Shown in pieces: positions 7,065 to 9,256 of a stretch of 9,256 nt of DNA. The notes under the pieces were generated by a model. It saw only the letters and a program-made list of their open reading frames with translations. It searched no databases and was not told the DNA's origin. The position numbers and the translations under genes were made by a program. Numbering within the stretch: the stretch's first letter is position 1; every line of letters begins with the position of its first letter. Origin of the DNA: an uncultured Clostridia bacterium (lineage in GTDB: Bacteria; Bacillota; Clostridia; Christensenellales; UBA1242); NCBI GenBank assembly GCA_946610635.1, contig CAMOCI010000018.1, positions 1-9,256 of the forward strand, in the 5' to 3' direction.

Positions 7065-7466
7065 TTATGCACTTACTTTTACATAAACTTTGTAACCGTT
7101 ATAAGTTTCTGTAAAATCATCTTGAACTTTTGCTAGAACTTTTGTTTCCAAAGCATTGAAAGCTACCTTAGCATCAACCCAAGCATCTTTAGACTCAGAA
7201 CTTGCTCTTTCCCATGCTTCAATAACAGCATCGTTAGCACCAAGTTTAACAAGATAAACTTGTTCTTGTGATTTCAACTCTTCTGTATCAGCATGTTGAA
7301 CGTAATCTGTGTAAGCTTGAGATAACTCATATTGTTGCTTTGCATTGTTAGCACTTGATACAACATTTGAGAATACCGGAATTAAAACAGCACTTAAAAT
7401 GCCGATAACTGCAATAACGATAACAAGTTCAACAATTGTGAAACCTTTCTTTTTGTTCTTAACCAT
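7065..7466 (-). CDS. pilA: Major type IV pilin PilA
   Basis: Main structural subunit of the filament. The 133-residue precursor has leader MVKNKKKG, cleaved by PilD after Gly8, followed by FTIVELVIVIAVIGILSAVL, a textbook pilin N-terminus with Glu5 (Glu13 of the precursor) and the usual Pro in the helix (LIPVFSNVV). The helix runs to about residue 55. The globular part is very small, about 80 residues, rich in Ala, Lys, Glu and Asp, apparently mostly helical (VIEAWERASSESKDAWVDAKV), ending with a strand pair-like NGYKVYVKV. It has no cysteine, so no disulfide loop. I call it the major pilin because of its own consensus promoter, an AGGAGG ribosome site five bases before ATG 7466, and a hairpin just after its stop. 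ComGC- or GspG-like names would be alternatives. Confidence 0.93.
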   Translation of the reverse strand: MVKNKKKGFTIVELVIVIAVIGILSAVLIPVFSNVVSSANNAKQQYELSQAYTDYVQHADTEELKSQEQVYLVKLGANDAVIEAWERASSESKDAWVDAKVAFNALETKVLAKVQDDFTETYNGYKVYVKVSA

Positions 7467-7471
7467 AATTT

Positions 7472-7477
7472 CCTCCT
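7472..7477 (-). promoter_or_regulatory. Ribosome binding site of pilA
   Basis: Perfect AGGAGG on the minus strand, five bases before the pilA ATG. With the consensus promoter this predicts very high expression, as expected for a major structural subunit. Confidence 0.8.
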
Positions 7478-7498
7478 AAATTTATTTTACTTCCTAAT

Positions 7499-7527
7499 AT
7501 TATACATCTCTTATTTTAATGTGTCAA
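7499..7527 (-). promoter_or_regulatory. Consensus sigma-A promoter of pilA
   Basis: On the minus strand the -35 box TTGACA (7527-7522) and the -10 box TATAAT (7504-7499) are both perfect matches and are separated by exactly 17 bases. Transcription should start near 7492, giving a 5' leader of about 26 bases that contains the AGGAGG site. The bases upstream of the -35 box (about 7528-7548) are almost entirely A/T with short A and T runs, like an UP element. No operator-like inverted repeat overlaps the boxes apart from an A/T-only palindrome upstream. The leader is too short for a riboswitch. Confidence 0.88.
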
Positions 7528-7573
7528 ATAAACATAATAATTATTTTGATTCTCTATAAAACGTATGAATGAA

Positions 7574-9256
7574 CTATTTTTTTACAACTGTATAAGGTCC
7601 AGAACCATTTATTTGGTAATTCTCTGTATCTACATAATTTGTTGGATCAGAAGAGAATGTTCCTCCTGTAATTTCAAATGTTGTAGTATCAGATTCTTCA
7701 ATTGTCAATGGTCCATTAAATGTACCACCAGTTATTACTCCGTGCGCTCCACCCATATTATAAGCGTCTTTACCCAGCCTTACAGCTGCTTTTGCACCAG
7801 TAAATGTACCACCATTTATCTCTACATTTCCAGCAGATGTAAAGATATAAAATCCATATCCTGCACCACCATTATATATTCCAGATTCAAAAATTGCTTT
7901 TCCGTTATTATCTACAGACACAGCAACATTATTCCAACTGTCACCAGTTGATGTTTCTGCAACAGTAAATGTGTTATTTTTAAATACAGTTTTACAATAT
8001 GGATTATAACCTGTAATACCAACACATGAACCAATTTGTGATCTAATAGTTACACCATCAAATTCAGCTTCAAATCCTTGTAAGTAGAATGCAGGAACAA
8101 CCATACCATCTGATCTAACATTTTTGTTATTATGTGTATATGTTCCACCATTAACTTTCAAGTAAGCCCATGTCCAACCTCCACAAGCTACAAATCTGTA
8201 ATTCGTTGTAGATGTTACATCATTCATGATTACTGATGTTGCATAGATAAAGTTTCCATCTTGATCGGCATACAAGCTACCATTTGAAACTCTTAATAAA
8301 GCACCATTATTGGTATCACCAGAATATGTTCCACCATTAAGTGTTAATTCTGAATTTTTCTCAATTCTAAATAATCCATAAGAATTTTTATTACTATTTG
8401 GTATTTCCATACCACCATCATTTGCATTTACAACTACTGAAACTGGTGATTGTCCGTCAACACTACCCAAATTAAACAATCTTCCATTTGTTGCAAGGTT
8501 ATAAATTACATGACCAGCCAAATCAAGTTCAATGTCTTTTTCTACGTATAATAACTCTGAGACTGAAAGGCTATTCATAAGTATTCCCTTGTTGTATTTT
8601 GTACCATCTGCTGAAATAAATGCTTTTAATGTGTCTAAATCGTATATTTTGTAAATTACATTTGCAATTTCAACTTCCTCAGCATCAATACCACTATCAA
8701 CAGGTGTATAAGTAGTTATTTCTTCACCTGTTTGAGGGTCAGTTGTTGTACTGGCAATAGCATTATTGGCAATAGCTTTTGCAGCATCACTTGCTTCTTG
8801 ACTAGTTACAGCTTGAGCATCACTCGCATTGCTACTTGAAGATGTATATAATTGTGAATTTTCAATGGTACCATCACCTTTTAACCAAATGTATTCGCTC
8901 TTAGTATTCGTTTCAACTTTACAAACCAACTTTAAATCTTCACCAATTTCCGTTCCGATTGAATCTCTTGTAATAGAAACTTCCTTATCAGCAATAGACA
9001 AAATAACATCATTATCAAATTCACTATCTGAATATGTTACAGTGCCATCTTGAGCAATATTTGTTACTTTGGTATTAATATGAATTCCTGAAACTTTAGC
9101 TATTGATTCTAATTCTATCCTACCAGAAGCAACTTGTATTAATGTAACTTTTCCATTTTCATGGTATGAAGAAGAAGCTACATCAATAATATTAACAAAA
9201 CCTGCTTCGCCATAATGACGCACTACATCTGAACCAGCATTAATCATAAGGTTTCC
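7574..9256 (-). CDS. Large secreted beta-helix surface protein, 5' part outside window
   Basis: Open from the window edge to TAG at 7574; at least 560 codons. An in-frame ATG at 9247 has no convincing ribosome site, no signal peptide follows it and the frame continues upstream (Gly-Asn-Leu), so the true start is probably outside. Numbered from that Met: 1-130 is beta-rich; 135-174 is a Ser/Thr/Ala linker; from about 195 begins a right-handed beta-helix (VEKDIELDLAGHVIYN), with GGT(F/Y) turns at 304, 366, 478, 506 and 527 (start of the (N/T)GGT unit). The repeats end in GGTFSSDPTNYV and the protein closes with GPYTVVKK, a pattern I know from secreted repeat proteins of gut Bacillota. There is no LPXTG motif or C-terminal anchor. 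It is probably extracellular, possibly an adhesin or glycan-binding stalk. Linkage to the pilus is by position only: it lies 107 bp before pilA in the same orientation. It could instead carry a pilin-type N-terminus outside the window. Confidence 0.85.
   Translation of the reverse strand, partial: GNLMINAGSDVVRHYGEAGFVNIIDVASSSYHENGKVTLIQVASGRIELESIAKVSGIHINTKVTNIAQDGTVTYSDSEFDNDVILSIADKEVSITRDSIGTEIGEDLKLVCKVETNTKSEYIWLKGDGTIENSQLYTSSSSNASDAQAVTSQEASDAAKAIANNAIASTTTDPQTGEEITTYTPVDSGIDAEEVEIANVIYKIYDLDTLKAFISADGTKYNKGILMNSLSVSELLYVEKDIELDLAGHVIYNLATNGRLFNLGSVDGQSPVSVVVNANDGGMEIPNSNKNSYGLFRIEKNSELTLNGGTYSGDTNNGALLRVSNGSLYADQDGNFIYATSVIMNDVTSTTNYRFVACGGWTWAYLKVNGGTYTHNNKNVRSDGMVVPAFYLQGFEAEFDGVTIRSQIGSCVGITGYNPYCKTVFKNNTFTVAETSTGDSWNNVAVSVDNNGKAIFESGIYNGGAGYGFYIFTSAGNVEINGGTFTGAKAAVRLGKDAYNMGGAHGVITGGTFNGPLTIEESDTTTFEITGGTFSSDPTNYVDTENYQINGSGPYTVVKK
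7798..8342 (-). repeat. Degenerate GGT(F/Y) beta-helix coil repeats (protein level)
   Basis: Within the surface protein, the turns NGGTYSG, NGGTYTH, INGGTFTG, ITGGTFNG and ITGGTFSS recur (the last two lie just beyond this interval, near 7720 and 7660). Spacing is irregular, about 20 to 110 residues, and the coils between them differ, so this is a diverged protein repeat, not a tandem DNA repeat. Family knowledge: each such turn usually marks one rung of a parallel beta-helix. Confidence 0.6.

Noticed and set aside
1..7466. Type II secretion system or competence (ComG) operon instead of T4P
   Set aside because: PilM-like protein, prepilin peptidase in the operon and a strongly expressed separate pilin fit T4P better; there is no secretin or GspL/M. 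A competence pilus role is not excluded.
7531..7545. AATAATTATT palindrome upstream of the pilA -35 box as an operator
   Set aside because: It is A/T only in a very AT-rich region, so a chance palindrome or UP-element-like sequence is as likely; no second copy was noticed.
7565..7951. Plus-strand frame of 128 codons rich in Ile, Cys and Ser
   Set aside because: It mirrors the Asn/Gly/Thr-rich beta-helix codons on the minus strand; the residue bias is an antisense effect and no ribosome site precedes it.

Overview
The window is an AT-rich stretch (roughly 30% G+C by eye) holding one long block of genes, all read from the minus strand, that build a type IV pilus (T4P) or a closely related type IV filament. 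Low G+C, strong AGGAGG-type ribosome sites, tight gene overlaps, a consensus sigma-A promoter and no outer-membrane secretin gene in view suggest a Gram-positive (monoderm) member of the Bacillota/Clostridia, perhaps an uncultured gut lineage. TAA, TAG and TGA all serve as stops, so the code is standard. The lineage is an inference; no rRNA or other marker gene is present.

In transcription order (high to low coordinates): (1) 9256-7574, the 3' part of a gene for a large secreted surface protein with a Ser/Thr/Ala-rich linker and a C-terminal GGT(F/Y)-repeat beta-helix. (2) 7573-7467, a 107-bp intergenic region with a perfect TTGACA-N17-TATAAT promoter. (3) 7466-7065, the major pilin, pilA. 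(4) 7064-6996, a hairpin followed by a T-rich run, likely a partial terminator. (5) 6995-5940, an unrecognised protein with four membrane helices, a Lys/Glu/Pro linker and a C-terminal soluble domain. (6) 5953-5474, a minor pilin with Glu5. (7) 5474-4557, a divergent PilM-like cytoplasmic protein. (8) 4560-4174, a second minor pilin with Glu5. (9) 4172-3726, a third pilin-like protein that lacks Glu5 and has a ComGG-like N-terminus. (10) 3724-2912, prepilin peptidase PilD. (11) 2915-1695, platform protein PilC. (12) 1658-1, assembly ATPase PilB, cut by the window edge probably only a few residues before its end.

The parts make a near-complete assembly machine. PilD cleaves the four prepilins, the minor pilins probably form the initiating or tip complex, PilC and PilB extrude the filament, and PilA is the bulk subunit. 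A strong promoter next to pilA and a hairpin just after it would give much pilin and little machinery from one transcript. Missing from the window are PilN, PilO, a secretin and the retraction ATPase PilT. The most unusual points are the uncharacterised four-helix membrane protein in the slot where alignment proteins might be expected, the decayed PilM-like protein with no recognisable PilN partner, and the beta-helix protein encoded directly upstream of the pilin.

No tRNA, rRNA, CRISPR array, insertion sequence or phage gene was seen. All plausible plus-strand reading frames are shadows of the minus-strand genes. The only gene-free stretches are short (36, 69 and 107 bp).
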